DNA of 64,000 nucleotides from Brevibacillus laterosporus LMG 15441 (GTDB lineage: Bacteria; Bacillota; Bacilli; Brevibacillales; Brevibacillaceae), in assembly GCF_000219535.2 (NCBI RefSeq), contig NZ_CP007806.1:440001-504000 (forward strand). The letters are read 5' to 3'. Both the position numbers and the translations under genes were made by a program. Of the stretch, positions 9,252-20,483 are shown piece after piece. Every line of letters starts with the position of its first letter. Positions within the stretch are counted from its first letter, which is position 1. The notes under the pieces were generated by a model, which was not told the DNA's origin, did no database searches, and worked only from the letters and a program-made list of their open reading frames with translations.

Positions 9252-10622
9252 GTGCGTAAGTATTTTGAGTTTGATCGACATGGCACCACGTATCGTCGAG
9301 AGATAATTGCTGGTTTAACAACCTTTTTGGCAATGGCATATATTTTAGCCGTCAATCCAAACATTTTAAGCGGGGCAGGATTGCCACCGGAGCTACAAGC
9401 AAAATTCCCTCCGCATGATGCGGTGTTTACTGCTACAGCACTTGCTGCGGCTATTGGTACACTTATTATGGGGATTGTCGGTAAATTACCGATCGGTCAA
9501 GCACCGGGTATGGGTTTAAATGCGTTCTTTGCTTTTACAGCAGTTCTAACTATGCAAATTCCTTGGCAACAAGCTTTGGCTGGTGTGTTTATTTCTTGTA
9601 CTTTGTTTCTCATCCTGTCTTTAACAGGTATTCGTTCGCAGATTATTGATGCCATTCCGCAGAATCTCAAGAATGCTACAACAGCAGGTATTGGCTTGTT
9701 TATCGCTTTTATGGGTCTAAAAAATGCTGGGATTATTATAGATTCACCAGCTACCTTAGTCACAATGGGACATTTAAGCTTTAAAGAAGGAATGGATGCT
9801 ACTCAAATTCTAGGAGTGAAAAATGCGCTGCTAGCAGTCTTTGGACTACTGGTTACGGGGGTTTTATTAGCAAGACGTATTCATGCCGGAGTATTCCTTG
9901 GTATGTTGGTCACAGCGATTGCTGGCATGATTTTTGGAGTGGTAGAGCTTCCTTCCCAAGTGGTATCGGCTCCTCCTAGCTTAGCTCCGACACTTGGTGT
10001 TGCCTTACCATATTTATTAGATCCGAGTGTTATTTTTTCTCAAGGCATGTTCATTGTTGTGTTCACCTTTTTATTCGTTGATTTCTTTGATACAACCGGT
10101 ACATTGCTAGGCGTTTGCAATCAGGCAGGGCTTTTGAAGGATGGGAAGCTGGAGCGTCCTGGGTCGGCACTTGCTTCTGATGCTGTTGCTGGAATGGCAG
10201 GTGCGCTGTTAGGGACCTCTACAACAACAAGCTATATTGAATCAACTGCTGGTGTTGCCGCAGGAGGTAGAACTGGCTTTACGGCAGTAGTCATCGGAAT
10301 TATGTTCCTGCTGTCTCTGTTCTTCTTTCCATTGCTGTCTGTTATTACCCCTGCTGTTACAGCACCTGCCCTGATTATTGTAGGTGTACTGATGGCTAGT
10401 AGCCTACGCAATATTGAGTGGGATAAGCTAGAAGAAGCATTGCCGGCCTTCCTTACCATGCTGATGATGCCTTTATCTTCTAGTATTGCAGCAGGTATTG
10501 CTTGTGGATTCATTTTCTATCCAGTGACGAAAGCATGTAAAGGCCAAGCACGTGAAGTCCACCCGGCGATGTATGTACTATTTGTCATCTTCCTGGTTTA
10601 CTTCATTTGGTTCCGTGAATAG
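9252..10622 (+). CDS. pbuG: guanine/hypoxanthine permease, NCS2 (AzgA) family
   Basis: 456-residue polytopic membrane protein with about 12 hydrophobic segments. The AzgA-type N terminus reads RREIIAGLTTFLAMAYILAVNP, with the family motifs GKLPIGQAPGMGLNAFFAF and DFFDTTGTLLGV. It imports hypoxanthine and guanine by proton symport in characterised homologues. The GTG start has AGGAGGG 7 bases upstream. A PurBox promoter precedes it, as for pbuG in Bacillus subtilis. Exact specificity (guanine, hypoxanthine or adenine) cannot be read from the sequence. Confidence 0.88.
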   Translation: MRKYFEFDRHGTTYRREIIAGLTTFLAMAYILAVNPNILSGAGLPPELQAKFPPHDAVFTATALAAAIGTLIMGIVGKLPIGQAPGMGLNAFFAFTAVLTMQIPWQQALAGVFISCTLFLILSLTGIRSQIIDAIPQNLKNATTAGIGLFIAFMGLKNAGIIIDSPATLVTMGHLSFKEGMDATQILGVKNALLAVFGLLVTGVLLARRIHAGVFLGMLVTAIAGMIFGVVELPSQVVSAPPSLAPTLGVALPYLLDPSVIFSQGMFIVVFTFLFVDFFDTTGTLLGVCNQAGLLKDGKLERPGSALASDAVAGMAGALLGTSTTTSYIESTAGVAAGGRTGFTAVVIGIMFLLSLFFFPLLSVITPAVTAPALIIVGVLMASSLRNIEWDKLEEALPAFLTMLMMPLSSSIAAGIACGFIFYPVTKACKGQAREVHPAMYVLFVIFLVYFIWFRE

Positions 10623-10695
10623 GTTGTTTTATCAAAAGCTACTAGCTTTGATATTTACAATATTTGATTTTGGAAGATCACTAGATTATCACCAT

Positions 10696-10750
10696 GAAAA
10701 AGTCTTCTTGAACTGTCTTCATTTGAGTCAGATCGGAAGGCTTTTTCTTT
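10696..10750 (+). terminator. terminator of pbuG
   Basis: Inverted repeat GAAAAAGTCTTC / GGAAGGCTTTTTC with a T-rich end, 75 bases after pbuG. Confidence 0.75.
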
Positions 10751-10769
10751 TTGGTGTAAGGAATTGAAT

Positions 10770-10850
10770 AAAGAAGAATGAAATTTTGGTATAAAACTAA
10801 AATGTTCGTGTTTTGTTGACGTTTTATGATTTATTTTGTTAAACTGAACG
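10770..10850 (+). promoter_or_regulatory. PurBox and promoter of purEKB
   Basis: The inverted PurBox AATGTTCGTGTTTT (10801-10814) immediately precedes TTGACG (10816-10821) and TAAACT (10840-10845). A weak partner, GAATGAAATTTT, lies about 30 bases upstream, and GAACGTG at 10846-10852 may add to it. Same layout as the pbuG promoter. Confidence 0.7.
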
Positions 10851-10904
10851 TGAAATGATCTTAAATACGTAAAATGAAAAATGAAAGATCAAGGGGGAAG
10901 CGGC

Positions 10905-11399
10905 GTGGTTACACCGATTGTTGGAGTCATTATGGGAAGTACTTCTGATTGGGAAACAATGAAGGAAGCTTGCCACATACTAGAGGAGATGCAGATTCCC
11001 TATGAAAAGCAGGTAGTTTCTGCTCATCGTACGCCTGATCTTATGTTTACGTATGCAGAGACTGCTAAAGAGAGAGGTCTGAAGGTAATTATTGCTGGAG
11101 CCGGTGGGGCTGCTCATCTTCCGGGAATGGTAGCGGCAAAGACCATTCTTCCTGTCATCGGTGTGCCAGTGAAATCAGCCGCTTTAAACGGATTAGATTC
11201 TTTATTGTCGATCGTGCAAATGCCGGGTGGCGTTCCGGTTGCTACCGTAGCGATAGGTAAGGCAGGGGCTATGAATGCTGGTTTGTTAGCAGCGCAAATG
11301 ATCGGGATGAATGACGAGGAGATAAGTCGACGTTTAACCGAACGAAGAGAAGCTATCCAAAAAAAGGTGATGGAAGCGAGCGAGTTGCCTCATGAATAA
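10905..11399 (+). CDS. purE: N5-carboxyaminoimidazole ribonucleotide mutase
   Basis: Rearranges N5-CAIR to CAIR in de novo purine synthesis (class I PurE). The phosphate- and substrate-binding motifs GSTSDWETM and SAHRTPD are present, and the C-terminal half has GGAAHLPGM. 164 residues from GTG 10905, which has AAGGGGGAA 5 bases upstream; the in-frame ATG at 10881 lacks a ribosome binding site. First gene of the purEKB block, and its end overlaps purK by 8 bases. Confidence 0.96.
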   Translation: MVTPIVGVIMGSTSDWETMKEACHILEEMQIPYEKQVVSAHRTPDLMFTYAETAKERGLKVIIAGAGGAAHLPGMVAAKTILPVIGVPVKSAALNGLDSLLSIVQMPGGVPVATVAIGKAGAMNAGLLAAQMIGMNDEEISRRLTERREAIQKKVMEASELPHE

Positions 11400-12528
11400 A
11401 CAGAAGCAAATCAAACCGGGCAGTACCATTGGCTTGCTAGGCGGAGGACAGCTAGGAAGAATGATTACACTCGCTGGCAGAGCGATGGGGTATCGGTTTG
11501 TAGTGCTAGATCCTACGGAGGATTCACCATGTGGTCAGGTAAGCGATCGGCAAATCGTCGCAGGATATGATGATCAGCTAGCGGCGCGAAAATTAGCCCA
11601 GCTCAGTGATGTGATTACCTATGAATTTGAGAACGTGGATGCTGGTGTTGCAGCCATTTTAGAAGAGGAAGCTTTTGTGCCACAGGGAAGTAAGCTATTG
11701 GGCATCACACAACACCGCGTTAAGGAGAAGACTACGATACAAGCCTATGGTTTGCCTGTAGCACCTTTTCGAATCGTCGCTTCAGCAGAGGACGTGAGAG
11801 AGGCTGTTGCAGAGCTGGGCTTGCCTGCTGTTATGAAGACAGCTACAGGAGGCTATGACGGTAAGGGGCAGTGGGTATTACGCTCTTTGGAAGAAATAGA
11901 AGAAGCTTTTTCGTGCCTTGCAAAAGCTAAAACAGAACTGATCGTTGAAAAATTTATCCCTTTTACAAAGGAGCTATCTGTAATCGTAGCTCGTAATTTA
12001 TCAGGGGAAGTAGCAGTCTTTCCTACAGCCGAAAATATTCACCGAGATAACATTTTGCATCAGAGTATAGTCCCAGCTCGGATTGATATAAAAATTCAAC
12101 AGCAGGCTGAGCAAATAGCCATAGAGTTGGCAGAAAAGCTGGAGATGGTTGGGTTGCTTGCAGTCGAGATGTTTCTGACAAAAGAGGGGGAGCTTTATAT
12201 AAACGAGATGGCTCCGCGTCCCCACAATTCAGGTCATTATACAATGGACGCCTGTTTGACCTCGCAATTTGAGCAGCATATTCGAGCAATCAGTAACTTG
12301 CCACTTGGCTCCACGAAGTTGCTTAGTCCGGTCGTTATGGTTAATATTTTAGGTGAGCATGTAGCACCATTACTCAAAAAAATAGATCAACTACCCAAGA
12401 AAGCAAAATTGCATTTGTACGGAAAACAAGAGGCCAAAGAAAAGCGGAAAATGGGTCATATAAATCTTGTAGCCGAATCGGTAGATGTAGCACTGCAACA
12501 GGCTGAAAAACTTGGAATATGGTCATAA
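11392..12528 (+). CDS. purK: N5-carboxyaminoimidazole ribonucleotide synthase
   Basis: ATP-grasp enzyme that carboxylates AIR with bicarbonate and ATP to N5-CAIR, the substrate of PurE. The N-terminal nucleotide fold [10 protein letters not shown] (about 14-23) precedes ATP-grasp signatures [14 protein letters not shown] (about 145-158) and [13 protein letters not shown] (about 270-282). 378 residues is a normal length. The start overlaps purE by 8 bases, which suggests translational coupling. Confidence 0.95.
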   Translation: MNKQKQIKPGSTIGLLGGGQLGRMITLAGRAMGYRFVVLDPTEDSPCGQVSDRQIVAGYDDQLAARKLAQLSDVITYEFENVDAGVAAILEEEAFVPQGSKLLGITQHRVKEKTTIQAYGLPVAPFRIVASAEDVREAVAELGLPAVMKTATGGYDGKGQWVLRSLEEIEEAFSCLAKAKTELIVEKFIPFTKELSVIVARNLSGEVAVFPTAENIHRDNILHQSIVPARIDIKIQQQAEQIAIELAEKLEMVGLLAVEMFLTKEGELYINEMAPRPHNSGHYTMDACLTSQFEQHIRAISNLPLGSTKLLSPVVMVNILGEHVAPLLKKIDQLPKKAKLHLYGKQEAKEKRKMGHINLVAESVDVALQQAEKLGIWS

Positions 12529-12544
12529 ACGGAGGAATGAACAA

Positions 12545-13852
12545 ATGATTGAACGCTATTCAAGACCAGAAATGCGCGTCATCTGGACAGAAGAAAATAA
12601 GTATAAGGCATGGCTGGAAGTAGAGATTTTGGCGTGTGAAGCATGGGCAGAGTTAGGGGTTATTCCAAAAGAGGACGTTGAAAAGCTCTGGAAGAACGCT
12701 AGTTTTGATGTAAACCGTATTTATGAAATCGAACAAGAGACACGTCATGACGTCGTAGCCTTTACTCGTGCTGTTTCGGAAACGATGGAGGGCGATGAAA
12801 AAAAATGGGTTCACTATGGCCTAACCTCTACCGATGTAGTAGATACGGCGCTTGGTTATCTGATTCGCCAAGCTAATGAAATTATTGAAAAGGATATTGT
12901 GGACTTTCTGGAAGTTTTAAAACAGAAAGCGATTGAACACAAAGATACAGTTATGATGGGGCGTACACATGGAGTTCATGCCGAGCCAACTACCTTTGGG
13001 TTGAAAATAGCACTATGGTATGAAGAAATGAAGCGTAATTTGGCAAGATTCCGTGCTGCACGTGTGGAAGTAGAAGCGGGCAAAATGTCAGGGGCAGTTG
13101 GCACGTATGCGAACATTGATCCATATGTAGAACAGCATGTATGTAAGAAGCTTGGTCTGACAGCAGCTTCTATCTCGACCCAAACCCTACAGCGTGATCG
13201 TCATGCAGAGTATATGGCTACACTCGCATTGATCGCTACTTCTTTAGATAAATTTGCTACAGAAATCAGGGGCTTGCAAAAGAGTGAGATTCGTGAAGTG
13301 GAAGAGGCATTTGCAAAAGGACAAAAGGGTTCTTCAGCAATGCCACATAAGCGAAACCCAATAGGCTCTGAGAACATCTCTGGACTTTCTCGTGTTATCC
13401 GTGGCCATATGCTGTCTGCTTATGAGAATGTGCCGCTATGGCATGAGCGTGATATTTCGCATTCTTCTGTTGAGCGTGTTATTTTACCAGATGCAACACA
13501 ATTGCTTAACTATATGCTACGTCGCTTTATGAACATCGTGAAGAACCTAACGGTGTTCCCTGAGAATATGAAACGCAACATGGATCGTACCTTTGGATTA
13601 ATTTATTCACAGCAAGTATTGCTTAAATTAATTGATAAGGGCTTGAGCCGCGAAAAAGCTTACGACACAGTACAACCACGTGCGATGCAAGCTTGGGAGG
13701 AGCAGCGTTCGTTTAAAGAGATTATCAGTGAGGATGAAACGGTGAAGGAAATGCTGACCGCAGAAGAGCTGGAGGCATGCTTTGACTATCGTTATCATTT
13801 GAAGCATGTGGACACTATTTTTACCCGTTTGGGATTGACTGAAAGTAAGTAA
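12545..13852 (+). CDS. purB: adenylosuccinate lyase
   Basis: Cleaves SAICAR to AICAR and adenylosuccinate to AMP, releasing fumarate. The fumarase/aspartase signature [11 protein letters not shown] is at about residues 262-272, and the catalytic histidine region TSTDVVDTA and [14 protein letters not shown] is intact. 435 residues from ATG 12545 with GGAGGA 8 bases upstream; more upstream in-frame codons lie inside purK and lack a ribosome binding site. It is the last gene of the first pur block, whereas in Bacillus subtilis purC follows directly. Confidence 0.96.
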   Translation: MIERYSRPEMRVIWTEENKYKAWLEVEILACEAWAELGVIPKEDVEKLWKNASFDVNRIYEIEQETRHDVVAFTRAVSETMEGDEKKWVHYGLTSTDVVDTALGYLIRQANEIIEKDIVDFLEVLKQKAIEHKDTVMMGRTHGVHAEPTTFGLKIALWYEEMKRNLARFRAARVEVEAGKMSGAVGTYANIDPYVEQHVCKKLGLTAASISTQTLQRDRHAEYMATLALIATSLDKFATEIRGLQKSEIREVEEAFAKGQKGSSAMPHKRNPIGSENISGLSRVIRGHMLSAYENVPLWHERDISHSSVERVILPDATQLLNYMLRRFMNIVKNLTVFPENMKRNMDRTFGLIYSQQVLLKLIDKGLSREKAYDTVQPRAMQAWEEQRSFKEIISEDETVKEMLTAEELEACFDYRYHLKHVDTIFTRLGLTESK

Positions 13853-13882
13853 TCGTTCTCTTGTAGGATCAATAACAGCAAA

Positions 13883-13930
13883 AAATAGGCTTTTCAGAAG
13901 CTCATTTCGAGTTCATGAAAAGCCTATTTC
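13883..13930. terminator. bidirectional terminator between purB and the M29 aminopeptidase
   Basis: Inverted repeat AAATAGGCTTTTC / GAAAAGCCTATTT with inner CTCAT pairing; A/T runs on both sides suit termination of both convergent genes. Confidence 0.8.
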
Positions 13931-13975
13931 CTTTGCTCTTTTTTAGGAAGACGAATCTCTTACATTTGGTTCCTT

Positions 13976-15088
13976 TTACACTAAATTCTCAGGATTCAAG
14001 CCTTGTAGTTCAGGCAAGACGAAGATACCGTCCTTACGAATTAACACGTCATCAAACCAGATTTCTCCCCCACCATACTCAGGGCGTTGGATTTGTACCA
14101 AATCCCAGTGGATAGAGGAGCGGTTACCGTTATCAGCAATATCGTAGGCATTACCAGGTGTAAAGTGGAAGCTTCCCGCGATCTTTTCATCGAATAGGAT
14201 GTCGCCCATTGGCTGTAGGATGTGAGGGTTAAATCCGATTGCAAACTCCCCAATGTAGCGGGCACCTTCATCTGTATCTAAAATTGTATTTAACAAGGCT
14301 GTATTACTGCTAGTAGCTTCTACGATCTTACCTTCTTTAAACGTAAGCTTCACGTCTGTAAAGGTCGTACTATGATAATTGGTTTTTGCATTGTAATAAA
14401 CAGTACCTTCTACGGAATTACGCACAGGGGAGGTATAGCATTCGCCATCTGGAATATTTGCTTTACCATCGCATTTGATAGTTGGGATTCCTTTAATGGA
14501 GAATCGTAGATCAGTGTCTGGGCCTACAATGCGCACACGGTCTGTTTTATTCATTAATTCCACTAAGGGGTCCATTGCTTTGGACATTTTCGCATAATCT
14601 AGATTGCATACAGAGAAGTAAAAATCTTCAAAGCCTTCCAAGCTCATGTTAGCAGCTTGGGCCATGGCTTTGTTTGGATAACGAAGTACGACCCAGCGTT
14701 TATTTGGAACGCGTTCCTTCAGATGGACTGTGCTGTAATAAATTCGAGAATAAAGCCCCATTTTCTCTTCTGGAATATCAGAGTACTCATTTACATTTTC
14801 AAAGGCACGTACCCCGATATACGCATCCATATCTTCCATGCGCGCTAATTCATGCTTGGCAAAAAGAGCCATATGTTCTTCGCTTGAGCCCATAATCAAG
14901 GAACGCATAATTTCCTGATCCTTTACGGTAACTACTGGAAGGGCTCCTACTGCAAAAGCTTCACGTACCAGCGCTTTAACCAATGCTGGCTGGAGTCCAA
15001 TATTTTCGATTAGCACCTTTTCCCCTTTTTGTAAATTCAGAGAGTAACGTATTAATCGGCTTGCAAGTTCATTGATGCGTGAATCCAT
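13976..15088 (-). CDS. M29-family metalloaminopeptidase (AmpS/PepS-like)
   Basis: 370-residue member of peptidase family M29 (thermophilic aminopeptidase / AmpS). These are cytoplasmic metal-dependent exopeptidases that remove N-terminal residues. Metal-ligand motifs seen are PDGECYTSP and SVEGTVYYN (two Glu, about 225-245), AIGFNPHI, AGSFHFTPGNAY and SIHWDLV near the C terminus. The ATG follows AAAGAGGTG on the reverse strand. It sits between two pur blocks in the opposite direction, with no evident functional link to them. Substrate range is unknown. Confidence 0.92.
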   Translation of the reverse strand: MDSRINELASRLIRYSLNLQKGEKVLIENIGLQPALVKALVREAFAVGALPVVTVKDQEIMRSLIMGSSEEHMALFAKHELARMEDMDAYIGVRAFENVNEYSDIPEEKMGLYSRIYYSTVHLKERVPNKRWVVLRYPNKAMAQAANMSLEGFEDFYFSVCNLDYAKMSKAMDPLVELMNKTDRVRIVGPDTDLRFSIKGIPTIKCDGKANIPDGECYTSPVRNSVEGTVYYNAKTNYHSTTFTDVKLTFKEGKIVEATSSNTALLNTILDTDEGARYIGEFAIGFNPHILQPMGDILFDEKIAGSFHFTPGNAYDIADNGNRSSIHWDLVQIQRPEYGGGEIWFDDVLIRKDGIFVLPELQGLNPENLV

Positions 15089-15148
15089 GCTTTAACACCT
15101 CTTTTTATAATATGTACAACATGAATATATCATCAAGATAACCCCTTC

Positions 15149-16345
15149 CTAGAAGCAAGCTTCATAGATGCGAAGGACGTCATCGGTTGATAGCGCTCTT
15201 GTACTTGGAATGTGGTCAATTCCTCCACCAGTACGAATTGCTTCTCTGGCCAGCACTGGCAAATCGTCGCGTGAAATACCAAAGTCGGACAGGCGTTGAG
15301 TAATCCCCATCTGCTGATACCAATGAGCAATCGCCTGAATGGTAGCCTGCGCTGCGTCCTGATCGGATTCAGCCTTTACCCGGAAGCATTCGCGTCCCAA
15401 ACGTGCGAGTCTTTCAGGACGATCTATCGCTACAAACTGTTCGAAATATGGCAGAGATAGGATGGCAAGTCCACGTCCATGCGACATATCGAAATGTCCG
15501 CTTAAAGGATGTTCGATCTTGTGTAGTGGATACCCTGCATTTCGACCTGCTCGGGCAAATGGAGAAATGCCCAATGTGCTTGCCCACAATAAGGTGGAGC
15601 GAGCTTCTTCGTTATCAGGCTCCGTCATAGCAACTGTAGAAAACTCAACGACTAAACGAATCAATGCTTCTGTGACGCCATCTTGTACATGAGCGTCATT
15701 AGGGCCAACCAAATACTCTTCAAATAAATGCGAAAAGATATCTGCAGAAGACTCGGCTGTAACCCGAGCTGGGACTGTGTAGGTTAGAGATGGATCAAGG
15801 ATAGCTACTTTAGGGAATAGGGCTGGGCCTGAAAAGGAGCTTTTTTCATGGGTCTCCCAGTGAGTTAGTACCGTGATATTGTTAGCTTCAGAGCCTGTTG
15901 CTGCCACAGTAGGAATGGTCAGTAAAGGCAGAGCTTCCGTTACGGGAACCAGTTCCTTTGCTGTGTTTTGGGGATTACCACGCAGGTATTCATAGCTGGA
16001 TCGGCCAGATAGTGCTACAGCAGCAATAGCTTTTGCCGCATCCATGACAGATCCGCCACCAAGTGCGATGACGAAATCGCAGTTTGTTTCGCGGGCAAGC
16101 TGCCCTCCGCGGTCTACTGTGGAGGTGCGTGGATTGGGTTCTACTTGATCAAATAGTTGGTACGGTACGTTTGCTTCTTGTAGGAGCTGTTCTACCTTTG
16201 CTAATAGTCCTGTTGATTTGGCAGATTGTCCGCCTGTCACCAGCAAAGCTTTTGTTCCTAATGCACGCGCTTCTGTGCCGACACGTGCAAGCTCACCAAC
16301 TCCGAAGTAGATATGAGTGGGAAATTGAACCTGGAAAGGGTACAT
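15149..16345 (-). CDS. iron-containing alcohol dehydrogenase
   Basis: 398-residue group III (Fe-dependent) alcohol dehydrogenase, closest in motifs to NAD(P)H butanol dehydrogenases such as YugJ/YugK. The nucleotide-binding GGGSVMDAAKA (about residues 95-105) and the TIPTVAATGSE motif are present. Metal ligands appear in SSADIFSHLFEEY (Asp, His) and HKIEHPLSGHFDMSHG (two His). The ATG at 16345 is preferred with AGAGGCG upstream; an extension to 16435 adds residues unlike the family. It is co-directional with the aminopeptidase, 60 bases ahead of it. Substrate unknown. Confidence 0.9.
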   Translation of the reverse strand: MYPFQVQFPTHIYFGVGELARVGTEARALGTKALLVTGGQSAKSTGLLAKVEQLLQEANVPYQLFDQVEPNPRTSTVDRGGQLARETNCDFVIALGGGSVMDAAKAIAAVALSGRSSYEYLRGNPQNTAKELVPVTEALPLLTIPTVAATGSEANNITVLTHWETHEKSSFSGPALFPKVAILDPSLTYTVPARVTAESSADIFSHLFEEYLVGPNDAHVQDGVTEALIRLVVEFSTVAMTEPDNEEARSTLLWASTLGISPFARAGRNAGYPLHKIEHPLSGHFDMSHGRGLAILSLPYFEQFVAIDRPERLARLGRECFRVKAESDQDAAQATIQAIAHWYQQMGITQRLSDFGISRDDLPVLAREAIRTGGGIDHIPSTRALSTDDVLRIYEACF

Positions 16346-16467
16346 GGTACCATCGCCTCTTTTCATTAAAAAACAGTTTCGCGTTCGAAAGAAAATCCGA
16401 ACATAAATCGTGTCTATATTGTACCACAATGGCATTTTGGCAATCTAAACGGAAATGCAAAGTGTAA

Positions 16468-16535
16468 AATACGAACAATTGTCGAATATATACTGAATAA
16501 TATTCGTTGATTATCTGTTTGGTTTATGTTTTAAT
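16468..16535 (+). promoter_or_regulatory. PurBox pair and promoter of purCSQLFMN
   Basis: The two PurBoxes AATACGAACAATT and ATATTCGTTGATT face each other, their centres about 32 bases apart. The promoter TTGATT (16507-16512), 17-base spacer and TTTAAT (16530-16535) overlaps the second box. This is the clearest operator pair in the window. Confidence 0.72.
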
Positions 16536-16598
16536 CAAGTTGAAAGTGATTTGTTGACTAAAACACGCATAAAGCTTGTAGCGGGAGGAGAATTTTTC

Positions 16599-17318
16599 TT
16601 GGAAAAGCGCGAGCAGCTATATGAAGGAAAAGCGAAGCAGGTTTATCTTACTTCAGAACCAGATGTGTATTGGGTGGTTTACAAGGATGACGCCACTGCT
16701 TTTAATGGCGAAAAGAAAGGGACAATCGTGAATAAAGGCAGATGGAATAATCAGATTAGCGCGATTTTGTTTAAGGCGTTAACTGAAAAAGGCATTGCCA
16801 ATCATTTTATCCGCCTATTATCTGAAACGGAGCAATTGGTTAAAAAGGTCGACATTATCCCGTTAGAAGTAGTTGTGCGTAACATTGCTGCCGGGTCCTT
16901 GGCTAAACGTTTGGGATGGGCTGAGGGCGTACCATTAGATGAACCAGTAGTGGAGTTTTATTACAAAAATGATGAACTAGGAGATCCGCTCATTAATAAT
17001 GATCACATTGCCATTTTAAAACTTGCCACAATACAGGAACTGGCGGTAATAAAAGAAACGGCTTTGCAAGTAAATGAATTTTTACAGGAATATATGGGGG
17101 CAAGAGGCGTACTTGTTGTTGATTTTAAATTAGAATTCGGCCGAACCTCAGATGGAGAGGTATTGTTAGCGGATGAAATTTCACCGGATACTTGTCGTTT
17201 CTGGGATGCAGAGACGTTGGAGAAGCTGGACAAGGATCGTTTTCGCCGCAACTTAGGGAACGTGGAAGAGGCGTATCAAGAAATGCTGAAACGATTAGGA
17301 GGAGAAGTTCATGTGTAA
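16599..17318 (+). CDS. purC: SAICAR synthase
   Basis: Joins CAIR and aspartate using ATP to form SAICAR. The N terminus [15 protein letters not shown] and the motifs [15 protein letters not shown] (about 90-104) and [14 protein letters not shown] (about 190-203) are diagnostic. 239 residues from TTG 16599, chosen because GGGAGGAG lies 8 bases upstream and the resulting length fits the family. It heads the second pur block, separated from purB by two reverse-strand genes. The end overlaps purS by 8 bases. Confidence 0.96.
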   Translation: MEKREQLYEGKAKQVYLTSEPDVYWVVYKDDATAFNGEKKGTIVNKGRWNNQISAILFKALTEKGIANHFIRLLSETEQLVKKVDIIPLEVVVRNIAAGSLAKRLGWAEGVPLDEPVVEFYYKNDELGDPLINNDHIAILKLATIQELAVIKETALQVNEFLQEYMGARGVLVVDFKLEFGRTSDGEVLLADEISPDTCRFWDAETLEKLDKDRFRRNLGNVEEAYQEMLKRLGGEVHV

Positions 17319-17568
17319 AGCTGTTATCTATGTCACCTTGCGTGAAAGCGTACTAGACCCTCAAGGGCATGCGATACAAGGAGCCCTTCATACCTTAGGA
17401 TTTCAACAAGTAAAGGATGCCCGCATCGGAAAATATATCGAATTGACGCTAGATACAATTGATCGACAAGCTGCTGAAGAGCAGGTGAAAGAGATGTGTG
17501 AAAAGCTGTTAGCTAACACTGTCATTGAAGAATACCGCTATGAGCTGGTAGAACTGGTGGAGGGATAA
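17311..17568 (+). CDS. purS: FGAM synthase subunit PurS
   Basis: 85-residue small subunit that bridges PurL and PurQ in the three-part formylglycinamidine ribonucleotide synthase of Gram-positive bacteria. The pattern [16 protein letters not shown] and the [10 protein letters not shown] stretch are characteristic. Overlaps purC by 8 bases and is followed by purQ after one base, so the operon is tightly coupled. Confidence 0.95.
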   Translation: MCKAVIYVTLRESVLDPQGHAIQGALHTLGFQQVKDARIGKYIELTLDTIDRQAAEEQVKEMCEKLLANTVIEEYRYELVELVEG

Positions 17569-17569
17569 G

Positions 17570-18262
17570 ATGAGAGTAGCTGTTATCGTATTTCCCGGTT
17601 CGAATGCAGATGTGGACATGTATAACGCAGTAGAAGATTGCATGCAGGTGCCTGTTGACTACGTGTGGCACACCGAAACAGATTTATCAGCTTACGATGT
17701 CATTCTTTTACCAGGAGGCTTTTCCTACGGTGACTATTTGCGCTGTGGTGCAGTAGCCCGCTTCTCACCAGTGATGGAGCAGGTGGTAAGGGCGGCACAG
17801 GAAGGTAAATTCATTATGGGAGTCTGCAACGGCTTTCAAATTCTATTAGAAACAGGTTTGTTGCCGGGAGCTATGTTACGGAATACATCGCTTACTTATC
17901 GCTGTAAACTATCTACCTTACGTGTAGAAAATAATCAGACTCCATTTACCAATGGATTTGCCAAAGGGGAGAGAATTGAAATCCCGATTGCGCATGGAGA
18001 GGGCAACTATTTCTGCGAAGAGGAAACATTAAGAAGGATGCAACAAAACGGGCAGATTGTCTTTCGCTACGAAGGGGAAAATCCGAATGGCTCCTTGGAT
18101 GATATCGCAGGGATTACGAATGAACGCGGAAATGTGCTTGGTATGATGCCGCATCCAGAGCGTGCTGTGCATAGCTGGATGACATCAGCCGACGGTCGTA
18201 CCATGTTTACCTCAATTCTGAATGCCTGGAGGGAGAAAAACGGTGTCACAACTTACGCATAA
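17570..18262 (+). CDS. purQ: FGAM synthase subunit PurQ (glutaminase)
   Basis: Class I glutamine amidotransferase that supplies ammonia to PurL. The nucleophile Cys is in GVCNGFQIL (about residue 86) and the His/Glu of MPHPERA lie at about 192-196. The N terminus [10 protein letters not shown] is typical. 230 residues. Its last 20 bases overlap the start of purL. Confidence 0.96.
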   Translation: MRVAVIVFPGSNADVDMYNAVEDCMQVPVDYVWHTETDLSAYDVILLPGGFSYGDYLRCGAVARFSPVMEQVVRAAQEGKFIMGVCNGFQILLETGLLPGAMLRNTSLTYRCKLSTLRVENNQTPFTNGFAKGERIEIPIAHGEGNYFCEEETLRRMQQNGQIVFRYEGENPNGSLDDIAGITNERGNVLGMMPHPERAVHSWMTSADGRTMFTSILNAWREKNGVTTYA

Positions 18263-20483
18263 GGAACCATCAGCAAGCCGCATTGCAGAAGAACATTTAT
18301 ACCGTGAACTAGGTTTAACAGATGAAGAATATCAAAGCGTTGTTCGCTTGCTGGGCAGGCAGCCAAATTGGACGGAAATCGGGCTATACAGCGTGATGTG
18401 GTCGGAGCATTGCTCTTATAAAAACTCCAAACCAGTGCTTCGTCGTTTTCCAACCAAAGGGCCCCGTGTTTTGCAAGGGCCGGGTGAAGGAGCAGGAATT
18501 GTTGATATCGGTGATAATCAGGCTGTAGTTTTTAAGATCGAAAGCCATAATCATCCTTCAGCTATCGAACCTTATCAGGGAGCAGCAACTGGTGTCGGTG
18601 GTATTATCCGCGATGTGTTCTCGATGGGAGCTCGTCCGGTAGCGTTACTGAACTCTCTGCGCTTTGGGGAATTAAAGACACCTCGGGTCAATTATTTATT
18701 TAAAAATGTTGTGGCTGGAATTGCTGGTTACGGTAATTGTATTGGGATACCTACCGTGGGAGGGGAAATCAGCTTTGATCCTACCTATGAGGGAAATCCG
18801 CTTGTAAATGCCATGTGTGTGGGATTAATTGATCACGACAAGATTCAAAAGGGTGTAGCTAAAGGAATTGGTAACCCAGTCATATATGTCGGAGCCAGCA
18901 CTGGTCGGGATGGCATTCATGGTGCTACTTTTGCTTCAGAGGAACTAAGTGAGGAATCAGAGAAAAAACGTCCTGCTGTACAGGTTGGCGATCCGTTTAT
19001 GGAAAAATTGCTATTGGAGGCTTGTCTTGAATTAATTGAGACAGGTGCAGTGACAGGCATTCAGGATATGGGAGCAGCGGGACTTACTTCTTCAAGCGCG
19101 GAAATGGCATCTAAAGCAGGGAACGGAATTGAAATGAATTTAGACCTAGTACCTCAGCGTGAAAAAGGTATGAGCGCTTATGAAATGATGCTCTCCGAAT
19201 CGCAAGAACGTATGCTGGTAGTCGTAGAAAAGGGAAGAGAGTCAGAGGTTACAGCCATTTTTGAGAAATGGGGTCTCTACTCAGCAGAAATCGGACGCGT
19301 AACGGACGATGGCATGCTGCGCTTACTTCATCATGGAGAAATTGTCGCCAATGTACCAGTGGATAGCCTAGCAGAGGATGCACCTGTCTATCATAAGCCA
19401 TCAAAGGTACCTGCTTATTACGAGCAGAGTGCGAATATAGATTCCACGGACTTTGAAATGCCTGCTGACCTAAATCAAACGCTAGTCCAATTGCTAGCAC
19501 AGCCCACAATTGCTAATAAAGCATGGGTATATGAGCAATATGATCACATTGTTCGCGCCTCAACTGCTGTAACGCCAGGCTCAGACGCAGCAGTGGTCAT
19601 GATTCGCGGAACTCGTAAGGCTCTGGCTATGAGTACGGATTGTAATGGGCGATATGTTTACCTTGATCCAGAAGTAGGTGGAGCAATAGCGGTTGCCGAA
19701 TCGGCACGAAACGTGGTTTGTTCAGGGGCTGAGCCCTTAGCTATCACAGATTGCCTGAACTTTGGAAATCCAGAGAAACCAGAGGTTTTCTGGCAATTCG
19801 AGAAAGCAGTGGATGGGATGAGTGCCGCTTGCAATGCCTTGTCTACCCCTGTCATCGGCGGGAATGTTTCCCTTTATAACGAACGTAGTGGTGAGGCCAT
19901 TTACCCAACACCAGTAGTCGGAATGGTTGGACTCATTACAGACGTGGACCATATTACAACTCAGGATTTTAAACAAGAGGGAGACGTCATTTTATTATTG
20001 GGTCAAACTCACGCAGAAGTAGGAGGCTCCGAGTATCAAAAGCTACTGACAGGCAAAATCTCCGGTCGCCCTCCACAAATTGATTTAGAAAAGGAAGCAA
20101 ATGTTCAAAAAGTAGTGCTATCTGCAATTCGGGCAGGGTATATACAATCGGCCCACGATTTGGCAGAGGGCGGATTGGCTGTCGCTATTGCTGAGGGCTG
20201 CTTCGGAAAAGAGATTGGAGCAACGATTGAACTAACTGACGACCTGCGAGCTGATCTAGCGCTATTCAGTGAGTCACAATCACGTATTCTAGTGAGCACG
20301 ACTCAGGACAATGTTAATCAGATGAAACGACTAGCAGCAGAGCAGGGAGTGGCTTGCCAAGTGCTTGGCACAACAGGATTAGATCATTTGGTTATCACTC
20401 ATCAGGGCAAAGAAATCGTGAATGCATCACTTACTCGCCTAAAATCAGCATGGAAGGATGCGATACCATGTTTGATCCAATAA
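18243..20483 (+). CDS. purL: FGAM synthase subunit PurL (small type)
   Basis: The synthetase subunit converting FGAR and ammonia to FGAM with ATP. At 746 residues it is the small Bacillus-type PurL that needs PurS and PurQ, not the large fused type. Visible motifs are [12 protein letters not shown] (about 48-59), [20 protein letters not shown] (about 92-111) and [14 protein letters not shown] 18243 is chosen with GGAGGGAG 6 bases upstream. The 3' end overlaps the purF start by 16 bases. Confidence 0.96.
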   Translation: MSQLTHKEPSASRIAEEHLYRELGLTDEEYQSVVRLLGRQPNWTEIGLYSVMWSEHCSYKNSKPVLRRFPTKGPRVLQGPGEGAGIVDIGDNQAVVFKIESHNHPSAIEPYQGAATGVGGIIRDVFSMGARPVALLNSLRFGELKTPRVNYLFKNVVAGIAGYGNCIGIPTVGGEISFDPTYEGNPLVNAMCVGLIDHDKIQKGVAKGIGNPVIYVGASTGRDGIHGATFASEELSEESEKKRPAVQVGDPFMEKLLLEACLELIETGAVTGIQDMGAAGLTSSSAEMASKAGNGIEMNLDLVPQREKGMSAYEMMLSESQERMLVVVEKGRESEVTAIFEKWGLYSAEIGRVTDDGMLRLLHHGEIVANVPVDSLAEDAPVYHKPSKVPAYYEQSANIDSTDFEMPADLNQTLVQLLAQPTIANKAWVYEQYDHIVRASTAVTPGSDAAVVMIRGTRKALAMSTDCNGRYVYLDPEVGGAIAVAESARNVVCSGAEPLAITDCLNFGNPEKPEVFWQFEKAVDGMSAACNALSTPVIGGNVSLYNERSGEAIYPTPVVGMVGLITDVDHITTQDFKQEGDVILLLGQTHAEVGGSEYQKLLTGKISGRPPQIDLEKEANVQKVVLSAIRAGYIQSAHDLAEGGLAVAIAEGCFGKEIGATIELTDDLRADLALFSESQSRILVSTTQDNVNQMKRLAAEQGVACQVLGTTGLDHLVITHQGKEIVNASLTRLKSAWKDAIPCLIQ